Assembly (NCBI RefSeq): GCF_020615385.1 | Contig: NZ_JAJAVB010000022.1 | Span: 68,212 to 132,211, forward strand | Direction of reading: 5' to 3' | Length of the DNA: 64,000 bases | From: Jiella soli | GTDB taxonomy: Bacteria > Pseudomonadota > Alphaproteobacteria > Rhizobiales > Rhizobiaceae | Shown here: in pieces, positions 1-8,591 of the stretch | Layout of the letters: the number at the start of each line of letters is the position of its first letter | Position numbering within the stretch: position 1 is the first letter of the stretch | The notes under the pieces: generated by a model | Told to the model about the DNA's origin: nothing | What the model saw: only the letters and a program-made list of their open reading frames with translations | Database searches by the model: none | Position numbers and translations under genes: made by a program

Positions 1-96
1 CCGTCGCCGGCCGCTTCATGATTTCAGACGCTTCGCGTTGTTCTCCTGCCTGCCCGTCGCCATATCCGGCCGAAGGAACCCCGCAAGGAGAGCATG

Positions 97-408
97 ATGG
101 CCGAGACGGTCAAGGTCGACATTCCCCACAAGCTGACGCGCCAGGCCGCCCGCGAGCGGATCGACGAGGGCTTCGGCCGCCTGCGCCAGGACATCCTGGG
201 CGGTATGGTCAAGTTCGAGGACGTGTGGACCGGTGACCGGCTGGACTTCCGCGCCCGGGTGATGGGGCAGACGGTAACCGGGCGCCTCGACGTCGGCGAC
301 GACAACGTCCATGTGGAGATCGACCTGCCGAGCTTCCTCGCCGCGATCGCGGACAAGCTGAAGGGCCGCCTGCGCAAGGAAGGTCAGATCCTGCTCGAAA
401 AGAAGTAG
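97..408 (+). CDS. Polyhydroxyalkanoic acid system family protein
   Basis: The 103-residue product resembles the small PHA-granule-associated family (PF09650, polyhydroxyalkanoic acid system protein) in length and in its pattern of a basic N-terminus, a central segment reading FRARVMGQTVTGRLDVGDD and a lysine-rich C-terminus ending EKK. The role is inferred from family only: such proteins are predicted to bind or regulate storage granules. Two adjacent ATGs exist at 94 and 97. AAGGAG at 85-90 is spaced better for the second, so 97 is preferred. The gene stands alone, and a strong hairpin terminator follows 50 bp after the stop. No PHA synthase or phasin gene is visible nearby, so the functional link is weak. 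Confidence 0.7.
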   Translation: MAETVKVDIPHKLTRQAARERIDEGFGRLRQDILGGMVKFEDVWTGDRLDFRARVMGQTVTGRLDVGDDNVHVEIDLPSFLAAIADKLKGRLRKEGQILLEKK

Positions 409-457
409 GCGGCGGCGGGCTTCGCCTGAGCGGCCCGCGCTGTCTGGAGCCACGAAA

Positions 458-494
458 GACGCGAAGCGCGCCGGCGCTTTCGCGTCCTTTTCGT
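458..494. terminator. Bidirectional intrinsic terminator
   Basis: GACGCGAAGCGC (458-469) pairs with GCGCTTTCGCGTC (474-486) with one bulged base and a 4-nt loop. A T-rich tail (CCTTTTCGTT) follows on the + strand, and the matching A-rich stretch ACGAAAG precedes on the left. It lies between two convergent genes (97-408 and 540-1049) and can end transcription in both directions. Confidence 0.75.
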
Positions 495-539
495 TGCCGG
501 ATCTCGGCTATGGCTGCGGAAGCGGCTCTGCGCTCCGGC

Positions 540-1049
540 TTACTGCGAGGCGTTCATCGCCTTCAGCGTGGCGTGCTCGGCCTTGACGATACCGCCCTCT
601 TCATTCGGCTCGATCGCCAGGATCTTACCGAGACCTGGGAGCACGGACCCCACCTTCACCCGCCACAATTCGCCCGGGGAGGCCAGATGCGCCTCGTTCT
701 GGAAGACCATGACGATGGCATAGTCCTGCGGCTTCAGTGGCACGGAACGCACGATCGTCGGTGCCGGGATCGCCGCGACGCCATTGAGGGACCCCGCCTT
801 CTCGGTCGACCCGACGGCCATGGTGTCGAGATTGTCGGCAACCGACGAGATCAGCATGCGGTCGAAATAGTTCGGATCGAGATAGGAAATGACCGTCACG
901 GCACAGAAGAAGCCGGACGAGAGCATGAAGACGGTGAAGGCGAGCGCCTTGACGATCCGGTCGGAGGCGCTGGACGCCTGAATATCCGCCCTCGTCGGCA
1001 CGGCGATCTGGGCGCGGGCGGCCGCGCGCGAAGAAATCGTGATGCTCAT
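540..1049 (-). CDS. Unknown single-pass membrane protein next to the flagellar cluster
   Basis: I do not recognise this 169-residue protein. It has an N-terminal cytoplasmic stretch of about 32 residues, one strong hydrophobic helix (KALAFTVFMLSSGFFCAVTV, about residues 34-53) and a C-terminal portion of roughly 115 residues that is probably periplasmic. That portion contains a LWRVKVGSVLPGLG segment suggestive of a beta-rich fold. The ATG at 1049 is chosen because GAGG lies 6 nt upstream; a longer reading frame upstream lacks such a site. It is on the same strand as the flagellar genes but is separated from the last of them by a PilZ gene on the other strand, so it is probably its own unit. 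A flagellar link is only positional. Confidence 0.55.
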   Translation of the reverse strand: MSITISSRAAARAQIAVPTRADIQASSASDRIVKALAFTVFMLSSGFFCAVTVISYLDPNYFDRMLISSVADNLDTMAVGSTEKAGSLNGVAAIPAPTIVRSVPLKPQDYAIVMVFQNEAHLASPGELWRVKVGSVLPGLGKILAIEPNEEGGIVKAEHATLKAMNASQ

Positions 1050-1231
1050 CCCGGCCTCGAAGTCTGTCCCCTCGCGAGAGCCCGTCAGGGACCCGCTGAG
1101 AGCCATCATCGCAGCTGCCGGTTAACGATTTCTGGCGCTCGTGGCGCGCATGCGTCACGGCGACGGCGAGGCGCCGCACGACGCTCGTCGGATTCAGGAA
1201 TTCTTGGCAAACGAGGCGCTAGGCTCGCCTG

Positions 1232-1576
1232 ATGGTGAAGGATCCGATTCCGCGGAATGGTTCGGAGAGCCGCACATCGTCGCGGCGACGCACTCGTTTG
1301 CGGCCGGTGAAGCTGGCGACGCTCGACCGGCGGTTTCTCGACGACGGCATGGCCTGCGATCTCTCGCTCGGCGGCGCGCGGATCCGCCGCTACTCGCCCC
1401 GCCCGCTGCCGACGCGGCTGATGATCTTCGATGAGGCGGCGCGCTCGCTGCGGCCCGCCCTTATCGTCTGGACGGCCGGCCAGGAAATCGGCGTTCGCTT
1501 CACCGGACCCGAGCGACCGGCCGACCGCAAGGAACTGCTCCGGCTCGCAGCACGCTACTACGCCGTCGGAAGCTGA
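1232..1576 (+). CDS. PilZ-domain protein (candidate cyclic-di-GMP receptor)
   Basis: This 114-residue single-domain protein carries both PilZ signature motifs: an arginine-rich SSRRRTRLRP segment near residues 15-24 (RxxxR type) and CDLSLGGARIR about 25 residues later (the [D/N]xSxxG motif). PilZ proteins bind cyclic di-GMP and often modulate motility, adhesion or exopolysaccharide. Its position beside the flagellar cluster makes a motility role plausible, for example slowing the motor, but this is inference. It is transcribed opposite to the flagellar genes and converges on the FliL-like gene, with about 150 bp of non-coding sequence between the stops. No effector domain is fused to it. Confidence 0.8.
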   Translation: MVKDPIPRNGSESRTSSRRRTRLRPVKLATLDRRFLDDGMACDLSLGGARIRRYSPRPLPTRLMIFDEAARSLRPALIVWTAGQEIGVRFTGPERPADRKELLRLAARYYAVGS

Positions 1577-1726
1577 CGGCCTGTCCACGCGGGTCTCGTC
1601 CACGCAGGCCGCGCGGCATTCCGTCAGAACCCCTGCGCAGTTCGAGCCAAGCCAGATCCGGCAGCGCGAAACGCTCGCCACGGGTCGCTTGCGAGGACCC
1701 GGGATTGATCCCCGACGCCCGGACTG

Positions 1727-2215
1727 TCAGCTCTTGGATGCGTCCTTGCCGTTCCCGCCGCGCGCTTCGTTCTTCGGGACATAGTCGAACTGCTCGACCA
1801 GAACCTCGTGGATGAGCTTCTGCCCGTAGCGCTTGTTGATCTCTTCCTTGATGCTGTCGGTGAGGCTGTTCAAATCGTAGCGTTCCGGCCGGTCAAAGTC
1901 GAAATCGTCGGTCGAGTACAAGCGACGGAAGACCTCGTCGAGAATGAACGGGTCCGGCGGCACCTGCAGCTCGGCCGCCGTCTTCCCGTCGATCGTGTAG
2001 ACGAAGCGCGCCAGGATGTATCCCTGCAGCTTTTCGCGCGAGATCATCGGGATGGTGACGGTTTCCGTACTCTTGTAGTCGAGCCCCTGGAAATAGTCGG
2101 GGTCCTTCGGCTTGGCCCCCGCCTCGGCTGCCGGCGACACCAACGTGGCCACGAGATAGCTCGAGCCGAGCGCGACCGCGCAGACCCAAAGACCGATGCC
2201 GATGAGCTTGATCAC
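1727..2215 (-). CDS. FliL-like membrane-anchored flagellar cluster protein
   Basis: The 162-residue protein has an N-terminal membrane anchor (about residues 2-26) followed by a periplasmic domain with FliL-like features: an early segment on a pro-periplasmic linker, an ILARFVYTIDG beta strand, an FILDEVFRRLYS helix and a LTDSIKEEINKRYGQKLIHEVLVEQFDYVP segment typical of the end of FliL-type domains. FliL proteins surround the stator at the basal body. The start is a GTG overlapping the stop of the upstream FlgN-like gene by 4 bp (GTGA), so translational coupling is likely. It is the last gene of the leftward flagellar operon. Identity as FliL rather than a FliL-related rhizobial paralogue is not certain. 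Confidence 0.55.
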   Translation of the reverse strand: MIKLIGIGLWVCAVALGSSYLVATLVSPAAEAGAKPKDPDYFQGLDYKSTETVTIPMISREKLQGYILARFVYTIDGKTAAELQVPPDPFILDEVFRRLYSTDDFDFDRPERYDLNSLTDSIKEEINKRYGQKLIHEVLVEQFDYVPKNEARGGNGKDASKS

Positions 2216-2559
2216 GCAGGCGCGCCCCTGCGGACCGTCCGCGCACTGTAGGTGCCGTCGGATTCGGCTTCGGCGATCGTGCGGGTGATCAGCGCGGCGA
2301 TCTCACGGCTGGCCCTGATGTGCATGTCGAGAACCCTCTGGTTCTCCTCGACCGACAGCTTCAGGCCCTCGAGCCGGCGCCGCAGCGCGGGATCGGTGTC
2401 CGGAAGGGTGCGGGCGAGCCGGCTGAACTCGAGCAGGCACTGGTTCTTGCGCGAGGTGATCTCGGCGAGATTGACCGCATTTCCGGAGCGCAGCGCCTCG
2501 ATCTCCGAGGCGAGAACGGATTCGAGCCGGTCGGCGGCCTTGTCGACGGCAGTGTTCAT
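2212..2559 (-). CDS. FlgN-like flagellar chaperone candidate
   Basis: This 115-residue, mostly alpha-helical protein has the size and layout of FlgN-type export chaperones: a long N-terminal amphipathic helix (KAADRLESVLASEIEALRSG), an NLAEITSRKNQCLLEFSRLAR helix and a third long helix (LSVEENQRVLDMHIRASREIAALI). FlgN escorts the hook-associated proteins FlgK and FlgL, both encoded upstream in this cluster. Sequence-level recognition is weak because FlgN families diverge strongly, so the call rests on length, helicity and context. It begins 16 bp after the cheL/flgJ-like gene and overlaps the next gene by 4 bp. Confidence 0.5.
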   Translation of the reverse strand: MNTAVDKAADRLESVLASEIEALRSGNAVNLAEITSRKNQCLLEFSRLARTLPDTDPALRRRLEGLKLSVEENQRVLDMHIRASREIAALITRTIAEAESDGTYSARTVRRGAPA

Positions 2560-2575
2560 GGGGGCGGGATCCTTC

Positions 2576-3091
2576 CTATTCGTCAGACGTGTCGGCGAGC
2601 GTTCCGGCGCGGACGACGTCGGAGCGTGCGAGCAGAGCGTTGAGACCGCCGGAGATTGCGGCGCCGGTCGAAGACGAGCCGGTCAGCTTTTCCTTGGCGG
2701 CGATGGCGTCGGCGATGCCGATTCCGCCGTCCTTGGCGATCTCGTCGCCGATCTGTTCGGCAAGCATCGATTTCCAGACGGAGCCGGCGGTGCCGCTTCC
2801 GAAGAAGCTCGAGGATTCCGACGGCAGCATCGATTCCACGAAGCTGCGCAGGACGAAGCCTTCGAACTGTTCGAGCGGCGAGGCCTTGCGGGACTGGTGG
2901 GCGACGAGTGGTGCGAGCTGCGGCGAAAACGCCGACTGGCTCTTGGCGTCGTCGGTTTCGCCAACCAGCCCTTCGAGCGTGGCGGCAAAATCGTCGCCTG
3001 CGGCCGCGGCCTGTCCGGTCGCCTCACCCCGCTCGGCAAGCACCGACGTTGCGAGACTGGCGATCTTCGGAGAGATTGACGATACGGTCAT
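2576..3091 (-). CDS. cheL: Rod-binding domain protein (CheL / FlgJ N-terminal type)
   Basis: The 171-residue product has the rod-binding domain of FlgJ (PF10135): PLEQFEGFVLRSFVESMLP near residues 72-90, followed by SVWKSMLAEQIGDEIAKDGGIGIAD. There is no C-terminal muramidase domain, as is usual in alphaproteobacteria, where the stand-alone protein is called CheL. It is expected to act in the periplasm as the rod cap or scaffold, with a separate enzyme cutting peptidoglycan. The N-terminal 70 residues are Ala/Ser-rich and low in complexity. It lies 72 bp downstream of the FliJ-like gene in the same operon. Confidence 0.8.
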   Translation of the reverse strand: MTVSSISPKIASLATSVLAERGEATGQAAAAGDDFAATLEGLVGETDDAKSQSAFSPQLAPLVAHQSRKASPLEQFEGFVLRSFVESMLPSESSSFFGSGTAGSVWKSMLAEQIGDEIAKDGGIGIADAIAAKEKLTGSSSTGAAISGGLNALLARSDVVRAGTLADTSDE

Positions 3092-3163
3092 GGGATTGGC
3101 GGGCCCCTCTTGCGATCCTGCGAAGGGTTAATTTTCCATGACCCGACTTGTAATCGCGCGGGC

Positions 3164-3571
3164 TTATTCGAAGCTTGATCCTGTCCGCGCCAGGAAGCTG
3201 TCGATGCTGGCGTCGCGCTCCTTGGCTTCCGTCTCGGCATCCGCCGTGCGCCGCGCCTGGTCGCGCCGCTTCTCGACCCCCTTCTCCACCCGGCGCACAG
3301 AGCGGATCCGCTCCTCGACCGCCGCCTTGCGCTGCTCGATCGCGCGGCGCTCGACATCGTTGCGGCGCAGCGTGCGCACCTTGACGTCGATAAACAGGCC
3401 GTGAAGCTGGGAGCCGGTGCCGAGGCTCGCCAGAAGCTCCGCGTCGGTCCGGTCGAGTTCGGCGCGCTCCTCGCGCAGATGATTGAGGCGCCATTCCTCC
3501 AGGAGGCGCTTCTGCGCCTGTACCTTGAGGATGCGGTTCAAGCGGTGCACGCGGTCGTTCTTGTTGCTCAT
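3164..3571 (-). CDS. FliJ-like coiled-coil flagellar protein
   Basis: The 135-residue product is almost entirely charged helix rich in Arg, Glu, Lys and Ala (for example KRLLEEWRLNHLREERAELDRTDAELLASL and EKGVEKRRDQARRTADAETEAKERD), as expected for a FliJ-type antiparallel coiled coil that links the export ATPase to FlhA. The start at 3571 overlaps the end of fliR by 4 bp. The reading frame extends further upstream, but that part is antisense-like composition inside fliR. The position after fliR matches the small unnamed gene found there in other rhizobia. FliJ function is inferred from composition and place only. Confidence 0.5.
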   Translation of the reverse strand: MSNKNDRVHRLNRILKVQAQKRLLEEWRLNHLREERAELDRTDAELLASLGTGSQLHGLFIDVKVRTLRRNDVERRAIEQRKAAVEERIRSVRRVEKGVEKRRDQARRTADAETEAKERDASIDSFLARTGSSFE

Positions 3572-4323
3572 CCGGCCAGCACCCAGTGTTGGAAGTCCTG
3601 CATGAAGAAGATCAGGAAGTCGGCGATCGAGTAGCCGAAGAGGACGAGCCCGCCGGCCAGGACGAAGGGCAGCGAAATGAAATAGATCGGGATCGTCGGC
3701 GTCAGCTTGTTGGCGAGGCCGATCGCGAAGTTGACCACCACCGCATAGAGGATGAAGGGGCTGGAGATCCTCAGGCAAAGCAGGAAGGCCTCGTCGAGAT
3801 TGTCGACGATGTTGACGAGGTTACCGCGCGCCGAAAAGCCCAACGCGGGCGGCATCGCCGAATAGGAGGCGACGAGGGCGCGGGCGATCTCGGCATGCAG
3901 GTTGAGGACGAAGATCAGCGTCGTCGCGGTCATGGTGATCAGCGAAGTGATCGCTGGCGCCGCCTCATGGTCGTCGATCGAGACGCCGAGCGCCTGACCC
4001 ATGCCGATCGAGTTGGCGACGACGTGGCCCCCGAACTGCAGCGCGATCATGAAGCTGCGGCCCAGGAGACCGATGAACAGGCCGTTGAGGAGCTCCGTCG
4101 CCATCAGCTGCAGCCGGGTATTGTCGTTGCCGGCGCTGACCAGCGGCTCGAGGGTCGGCAAAAGGGCTGGCGCAAGGGCCAGTGAGATCGCCAGGGCGAC
4201 GAAAAGACGGATCTGCGTCGGCACGCGGCTCGACGAGATGCCGGGAAGAAGCAGCAGGCAGGTACCGACGCGGCAGAAGATCACGAAGAGCGACAGCACC
4301 ACATCGGGCATGTCGCTGATCAT
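3568..4323 (-). CDS. fliR: Flagellar export gate protein FliR
   Basis: The 251-residue integral membrane protein has about six hydrophobic helices and FliR family landmarks: an N-terminal [19 protein letters not shown] helix, [21 protein letters not shown], then [31 protein letters not shown] and the C-terminal [18 protein letters not shown]. FliR joins FliP and FliQ in the helical core of the type III export gate. The start at 4323 overlaps the flhA stop by 4 bp (ATGA). FliP is not in the window. Length matches the usual 250-265 residues. Confidence 0.93.
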   Translation of the reverse strand: MISDMPDVVLSLFVIFCRVGTCLLLLPGISSSRVPTQIRLFVALAISLALAPALLPTLEPLVSAGNDNTRLQLMATELLNGLFIGLLGRSFMIALQFGGHVVANSIGMGQALGVSIDDHEAAPAITSLITMTATTLIFVLNLHAEIARALVASYSAMPPALGFSARGNLVNIVDNLDEAFLLCLRISSPFILYAVVVNFAIGLANKLTPTIPIYFISLPFVLAGGLVLFGYSIADFLIFFMQDFQHWVLAG

Positions 4324-6431
4324 GAGATCGATCCGATCGGCCTGATGTCGACACCGCGCGCGATCTCGACATGGCTGAGCACAGGCAGGTTGACGAAGAT
4401 CCGCTCGATCATCATCCGCACGTAGGGACGGGCGTCCGGCGCCGCGACGAGAACGAACATCTCGCCCTGGTCCATCTTCTCGCGGATGACCTTGGTCGCC
4501 TCCGTCGCGAACTGCTCGACGAGACGGGGATCGATGTCGAACTCGACGACATCGCCCTTGGAGTCCCGCTTCAGCGCCTGGTGGAAGGCGAGGTCCCACT
4601 GGTTGCCGAGCCTGAGGACGTTCAGCTTGCCGTCATGCAGGAGATCGCCGCAGATCTGCTGGGCCATGCGCATTCGCACATGTTCGACGATCTGCTCGGA
4701 ACGGCGCACATGCGGCGCGATCTCGGCGATCGCTTCCAGGATCAGGTTCATGTTGCGCACCGAGACGCGCTCGGCGAGGAGAAGCTTCAGCACCGCCTGC
4801 AGTCCGGAATAGGACATGTGGGTCGGGATGATCTCGTCGATCAGGCGCTTGTATTCCGGCTCCAGCCGGTCGAGCAGCGCTCGCATGTCCTTGTAGGACA
4901 GAAGCTGCGCCAGATTGTTGCGGATGACTTCCGACAGATGGGTGAGAACGATCGAGAGCGTGTCGATCGGCTCGAAGCCCTGGCGCTTCAGCTCCGAGGA
5001 GAAGCTCTCCGACACCCAGGCCGCCCGCATGCCGAAGGCCGGTTCCTTGGTCACGTCGTGCGGCACGTCCGGCGCCGGCGCATCCCCGAGGACGATCATC
5101 AGCTCGCCGAGCCTCAGCGTCTGCGAGGCGAGCGTCGTGCCGTGGATCTTGATCTCGTAGGACTTGGGATTGATCGCCAGATCGTCGGAAAGCTTGATCT
5201 CCGGCACGACGAATCCGTAGCGGGCCGCAAAGCGGCGGCGCATCTTCTGGACCCTGAGGGCCAGTTCGTCGCGCTGCACCACCAGATGCGCCGAAGTCTG
5301 CCGGCCGAGCACGAGCTCGATCTCGACGATCCGCAGCGACTCCTTCACCGAGTTCTTCTCGGCGTCGCGCGCGACCTTCTGCTCCTCGGCCTGCTGGGCT
5401 TCCTCCTGGCGCTTTTCCTGCTCGCGTGCCCTGGGGACGAGATAGGCGACCGAGGCGAGGATGCCGGCGATCCCGATGAAGGGCAGGAACGGCAGCCCGG
5501 GAAGGAAGGCCAGAATGCCCATCAGCATGGCCGCCACCGACATGGCCCGCGGATAGAAGCCGAGCTGGCCGATGACGGCGAGCTGCGCGGCGCCGCGGTT
5601 GCCGCCCTTGGAGACCAGGAGGCCCGCGGCGAGCGAGACGATCAGCGCCGGGATCTGGCTGACCAGACCGTCGCCGACCGAGAGCTTGGTGAAGACGTCG
5701 GCGGCGCTGGACGCATCCATGCCGTGGCGCGTGATGCCGATGACGATGCCGCCGAAGATGTTGACGGCGGTGATGATGAGGCCGGCGATCGCGTCGCCGC
5801 GCACGAATTTCGAGGCACCGTCCATGGAGCCGAAGAAGGCGCTTTCCTCCTCGAGCTCCTTGCGGCGGCGCTGCGACTCCTTCTCGTCGATCAGGCCGGC
5901 GGACAGATCGGCGTCGATCGCCATCTGCTTGCCCGGGATCGCGTCGAGGGTGAAGCGCGCGCCGACCTCGGCGATACGCGTCGCGCCCTTGGTGATCACC
6001 ATGAAGTTGACGATGATCAGGATGGCGAAGACGACGAGGCCGATGAAGAAATCGCCGCCCATGACGAATTGCGAGAAGCCGCCGATGACATGGCCGGCGG
6101 CGTTCACGCCCTCGTTTCCCTGCGACAGGATCACGCGCGTCGTCGCGATGTTCAGCGACAACCGCAGCATCGTCGCGAGCAGGAGGACGGTCGGAAAGGC
6201 GGAGAATTCGAGCGGCCGCTCAATCCACAGCGCCACCATCAGGATCAGCACTGACAGCGCGATCGACAAGGCGAGGCCGATGTCGATCATGAAGGCCGGA
6301 ATTGGGACGAACAGGATCGTCAGGATGAAGACGACGCCGAGCGCGAAACCGATGTCGCGGCCGCCCCCCTTGGTCGCACCCGTTCCCGATTTCGGAGCGC
6401 TCGTTCCCGCTTTCAGCGCGTCGACGGCCAT
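4320..6431 (-). CDS. flhA: Flagellar export gate protein FlhA
   Basis: This is a full-length 703-residue FlhA. The N-terminal half (after a Gly/Lys-rich stretch of about 27 residues) has roughly eight membrane helices with the conserved FHIPEP-region landmarks: [47 protein letters not shown] and the segment [30 protein letters not shown] between them. From about residue 340 onward a cytoplasmic domain binds chaperone-substrate complexes and forms the nonameric export ring. The sequence ends within an [15 protein letters not shown] segment near the usual terminus. It follows fliQ after a 290-bp gap holding a hairpin, so it may have its own promoter or be attenuated. Confidence 0.97.
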   Translation of the reverse strand: MAVDALKAGTSAPKSGTGATKGGGRDIGFALGVVFILTILFVPIPAFMIDIGLALSIALSVLILMVALWIERPLEFSAFPTVLLLATMLRLSLNIATTRVILSQGNEGVNAAGHVIGGFSQFVMGGDFFIGLVVFAILIIVNFMVITKGATRIAEVGARFTLDAIPGKQMAIDADLSAGLIDEKESQRRRKELEEESAFFGSMDGASKFVRGDAIAGLIITAVNIFGGIVIGITRHGMDASSAADVFTKLSVGDGLVSQIPALIVSLAAGLLVSKGGNRGAAQLAVIGQLGFYPRAMSVAAMLMGILAFLPGLPFLPFIGIAGILASVAYLVPRAREQEKRQEEAQQAEEQKVARDAEKNSVKESLRIVEIELVLGRQTSAHLVVQRDELALRVQKMRRRFAARYGFVVPEIKLSDDLAINPKSYEIKIHGTTLASQTLRLGELMIVLGDAPAPDVPHDVTKEPAFGMRAAWVSESFSSELKRQGFEPIDTLSIVLTHLSEVIRNNLAQLLSYKDMRALLDRLEPEYKRLIDEIIPTHMSYSGLQAVLKLLLAERVSVRNMNLILEAIAEIAPHVRRSEQIVEHVRMRMAQQICGDLLHDGKLNVLRLGNQWDLAFHQALKRDSKGDVVEFDIDPRLVEQFATEATKVIREKMDQGEMFVLVAAPDARPYVRMMIERIFVNLPVLSHVEIARGVDIRPIGSIS

Positions 6432-6621
6432 GGCGCGTTCCCCGTTGCTGCAGTCCCTGGGCGGGAGACGGCGGGCCGCCTCATGCGAGCCGCCATCGTC
6501 CCCAGACGTCTCGTCGCAAACGAAGATTGCTCAGGGCTGATGCGGGGCGCCGCTCGGGCAGTCACCTCCCGACCGGGCCGGGTCCTGCCCCGCCGCTTGT
6601 GGCGCGGGTCCCAGAACGAAC

Positions 6622-6652
6622 GATGCCGCGCCCGGCAAGCCGGCGCGGCATC
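6622..6652. terminator. Perfect 11-bp hairpin between fliQ and flhA
   Basis: GATGCCGCGCC (6622-6632) pairs perfectly with GGCGCGGCATC (6642-6652) around a 9-nt loop. Neither side carries a clean T-run (GTTCGTTCT follows on the minus strand), so this may be an attenuator or a processing site rather than a full terminator. It sits in the only long gap (290 bp) of the flgD-fliQ-flhA-fliR segment; nothing else is visible in that gap. Confidence 0.45.
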
Positions 6653-6721
6653 AACACACTCATTTTAAGGAGCTCAAGCCCCTCGCCTCCTGCCGCGGAG
6701 CCTAGCCGCGGCAGTGGGCGA

Positions 6722-6991
6722 TCATTTGAAGCCGTTCTCGATGCGGGAATAGGACTCGCTGGTGAACGCATAGACTTGTGCGCCGGTGAAGGATGCCGTC
6801 AGCGCGATGACGATGAAGATCCCCAGGATCTTCGGCACGAAGGTGAGCGTTACTTCCTGGATCTGGGTCAGCGCCTGGAAGAGCGCGATGATGACGCCGA
6901 TCGCCATCGCCGCGGCGACCGCGGGGCCGCATGCCAGGACGATGGTCCACACCGCTGACTGGACGATCTCGATTGCTTCCGCCTCGTTCAT
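6722..6991 (-). CDS. fliQ: Flagellar export gate protein FliQ
   Basis: The 89-residue protein has two membrane helices and the conserved FliQ centre, including ALFQALTQIQEVTLTFVPKI near residues 37-56. Length and pattern fit the family exactly. FliQ wraps the FliP-FliR core of the type III export gate in the inner membrane. It starts 4 bp after the flgD stop and so is in one operon with flgD, flbT and flaF. flhA follows after a hairpin-bearing gap. Confidence 0.96.
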   Translation of the reverse strand: MNEAEAIEIVQSAVWTIVLACGPAVAAAMAIGVIIALFQALTQIQEVTLTFVPKILGIFIVIALTASFTGAQVYAFTSESYSRIENGFK

Positions 6992-6995
6992 GGCT

Positions 6996-7403
6996 CTACT
7001 CCACCTCTGTGCCGGACTGGAGCATCACGGTGTCGCCGCCTTCGAGGACGGCCTGGACGCCGCCATCGGCGACGCGCACCGCCGTCACGACGCCCGAGAC
7101 CGAACCGTCCGCCGAGGTCACGGTCCGGCCGATCAGCTGGTTCGCCTGGGTCAGCGCCGAGACGGTCATCATCGAGTCGAGCTTGGTGTTGGTCTGAACC
7201 GCCTGCTCGACCGAGGAGAAGGTGGCGAGCTGCGACACGAACTCGGTGGAATCGGTCGGGTTAAGCGGGTCCTGGTTCTTCATCTGCGCCACGAGCAACG
7301 TCAGGAAGGCGTCGTAGTCCACCGTGTTGGATTTCGCCGCCGTGTTCTTTGTCGCATCGGCGCTGGTGGTGCCGGTCGTGGGGGAAACGCCGCTGACGCT
7401 CAT
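6996..7403 (-). CDS. flgD: Hook-capping protein FlgD (short form)
   Basis: The 135-residue product carries the FlgD N-terminal domain: YDAFLTLLVAQMKNQDPLNPTDSTEFVSQLATFSSVEQAVQTN. This domain is needed for hook cap assembly. The C-terminal part (GRTVTSADGSVSGVVTAVRVADGG) is a reduced beta domain. Many enteric FlgD proteins are over 220 residues, while this compact form is usual in Rhizobiales. The gene lies 2 bp downstream of flbT and 4 bp upstream of fliQ. It works with FlgE, also encoded in the cluster. Confidence 0.95.
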   Translation of the reverse strand: MSVSGVSPTTGTTSADATKNTAAKSNTVDYDAFLTLLVAQMKNQDPLNPTDSTEFVSQLATFSSVEQAVQTNTKLDSMMTVSALTQANQLIGRTVTSADGSVSGVVTAVRVADGGVQAVLEGGDTVMLQSGTEVE

Positions 7404-7405
7404 GA

Positions 7406-7867
7406 TTAGACTCCGGCTGCAAGCCGCAGCGCTTGCCGCGGCGGATTGATGGGCGCGTTCGACTGGCTGCGCCCGTCGCGCCCTTCGAGAATCTCGTCCT
7501 CGATCGGAATGAGGACGCGCAGCCGCTTCAGAGCCTCGAAACAGCGATTGCGCAGCACCAGCCCTTCGAGTTCGATCAGACCGTCGATGATGTCGCGATT
7601 GCTGTAGCTCTTCAGCATCGTCGGCTGGGTCTCGGCGAACAGCTTGCGGGCTGCGTCGGCGCTGTCGGGATCCATCAGGATCATCTGGACGATGAAGTAG
7701 AGCTGACGCAGCGGGGTCGTCGCCTGCTCGGCCTGGATGACGTGGCTTTCCAGGAGGAAGGTCACGTCATTGAGAAATTCCAGCGTCGTCTTCCGGTCGA
7801 CCTTGAGGACCGCTCCGTTGACGAAGATGCGTTCGCCGGCCCTCAAGGAAATGCGGAGCGTTGCCAT
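7406..7867 (-). CDS. flbT: Flagellin mRNA regulator FlbT
   Basis: The 153-residue protein matches FlbT: LRISLRAGERIFVNGAVLKVDRKTTLEFLNDVTFLLESHVI at the N-terminus, then QLYFIVQMILMDP and the later EALKRLRVLIPIEDEI segment. In Caulobacter FlbT binds the 5' end of flagellin mRNA and lowers its stability; in Brucella the orthologue acts positively, so the direction of control here cannot be told. The start at 7867 (MATLRIS) is 2 bp after the flaF stop. A longer in-frame extension reads into flaF and is rejected. Confidence 0.95.
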   Translation of the reverse strand: MATLRISLRAGERIFVNGAVLKVDRKTTLEFLNDVTFLLESHVIQAEQATTPLRQLYFIVQMILMDPDSADAARKLFAETQPTMLKSYSNRDIIDGLIELEGLVLRNRCFEALKRLRVLIPIEDEILEGRDGRSQSNAPINPPRQALRLAAGV

Positions 7868-7869
7868 CG

Positions 7870-8217
7870 TCAATTCAATCCGTCGCGGATGAGCGTGGTG
7901 ATCTCGATGATGCCGGCGAAGTTCTGGGAGCGGCCGAGCCGGATCGCCTCCGCCTCGCGCATGATCCACAGGCCGATCGAGATCAGCTCGGCGCGCAGCA
8001 CTTCCGGAAGCCCGTTGTCGGAGCTCGACAGATCCTCGACGAGGATCGCCCAGAGGCTGCGCGTCGTGTAGATCGCCTCGATCGCGTCACGGGACCGGGG
8101 GCCGCTCTTCTCGGCCTTCCGGAGAAGCTCGATCGAGTGATCGAGTGCGCGCCGCTCGCGCTCCCGTGCATCGACCTCAACATCCCGAGCGACTTCCGCA
8201 TATGAGAACTGGTACAT
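7870..8217 (-). CDS. flaF: Flagellin biosynthesis regulator FlaF
   Basis: The 115-residue helical protein shows FlaF features: MYQFSYAEVARD at the N-terminus, ALDHSIELLRKAE, and LWAILVEDLSSSDNGLPEVLRAELISIGLWIMREAEAIR. FlaF promotes flagellin synthesis or secretion, opposing FlbT in Caulobacter. The start at 8217 is set by the conserved N-terminus; an upstream in-frame extension has no ribosome site and reads as antisense-like sequence. A 374-bp gap separates it from flgL, so it probably begins a new transcription unit flaF-flbT-flgD-fliQ. Confidence 0.94.
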   Translation of the reverse strand: MYQFSYAEVARDVEVDARERERRALDHSIELLRKAEKSGPRSRDAIEAIYTTRSLWAILVEDLSSSDNGLPEVLRAELISIGLWIMREAEAIRLGRSQNFAGIIEITTLIRDGLN

Positions 8218-8591
8218 TCCTACCCCTTGATCATCGCCCGGATGGCGCCTCGTCGCTACGATCCGAGCTTTGCAAAGCTTACTGATTGTCTCTGATCGAT
8301 CTTGCCGCGACCTGACCTGGCGGTCCGTCCGGCTACACTCTTCAGAACAACCCGTCGGCGCGATCGGCGCCGCCAGGCAGAGGCTGCGTGCAGCAGACGA
8401 TCCCCTTCGCCTGCCGGCCGGCAAGCCCAGGGACCTTGATCCGGCCACCAGAAAATCCGCGCATCGCGAGGGGCCTGTCCGGCGCCGGCAGGGACGCGCA
8501 GGAAATCGCGCGCCGCCACTCCAATGCGCCCTTGGGCCGATCGAATGATCTGTCCGTTCGCCTCATCGCCCTGCCCCGTCCGTCGTGAATT
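8218..8591. promoter_or_regulatory. 374-bp gap upstream of flaF with a 14-bp palindrome
   Basis: No credible gene lies here. The one clear structure is the perfect palindrome AGCTTTGCAAAGCT at 8266-8279, about 50 nt upstream of the flaF start codon and well placed for an operator overlapping a promoter. None of the 11-bp-period GTTAA repeats found upstream of rem, fliF and flgE occurs in this gap. Confidence 0.35.

Noticed and set aside
4371-6254. 627-codon open frame on the + strand opposite flhA
   Set aside because: It is Asp/Arg/His/Gln-rich with no recognisable domain and lies entirely antisense to a certain flhA gene; long antisense frames are expected at this G+C content.
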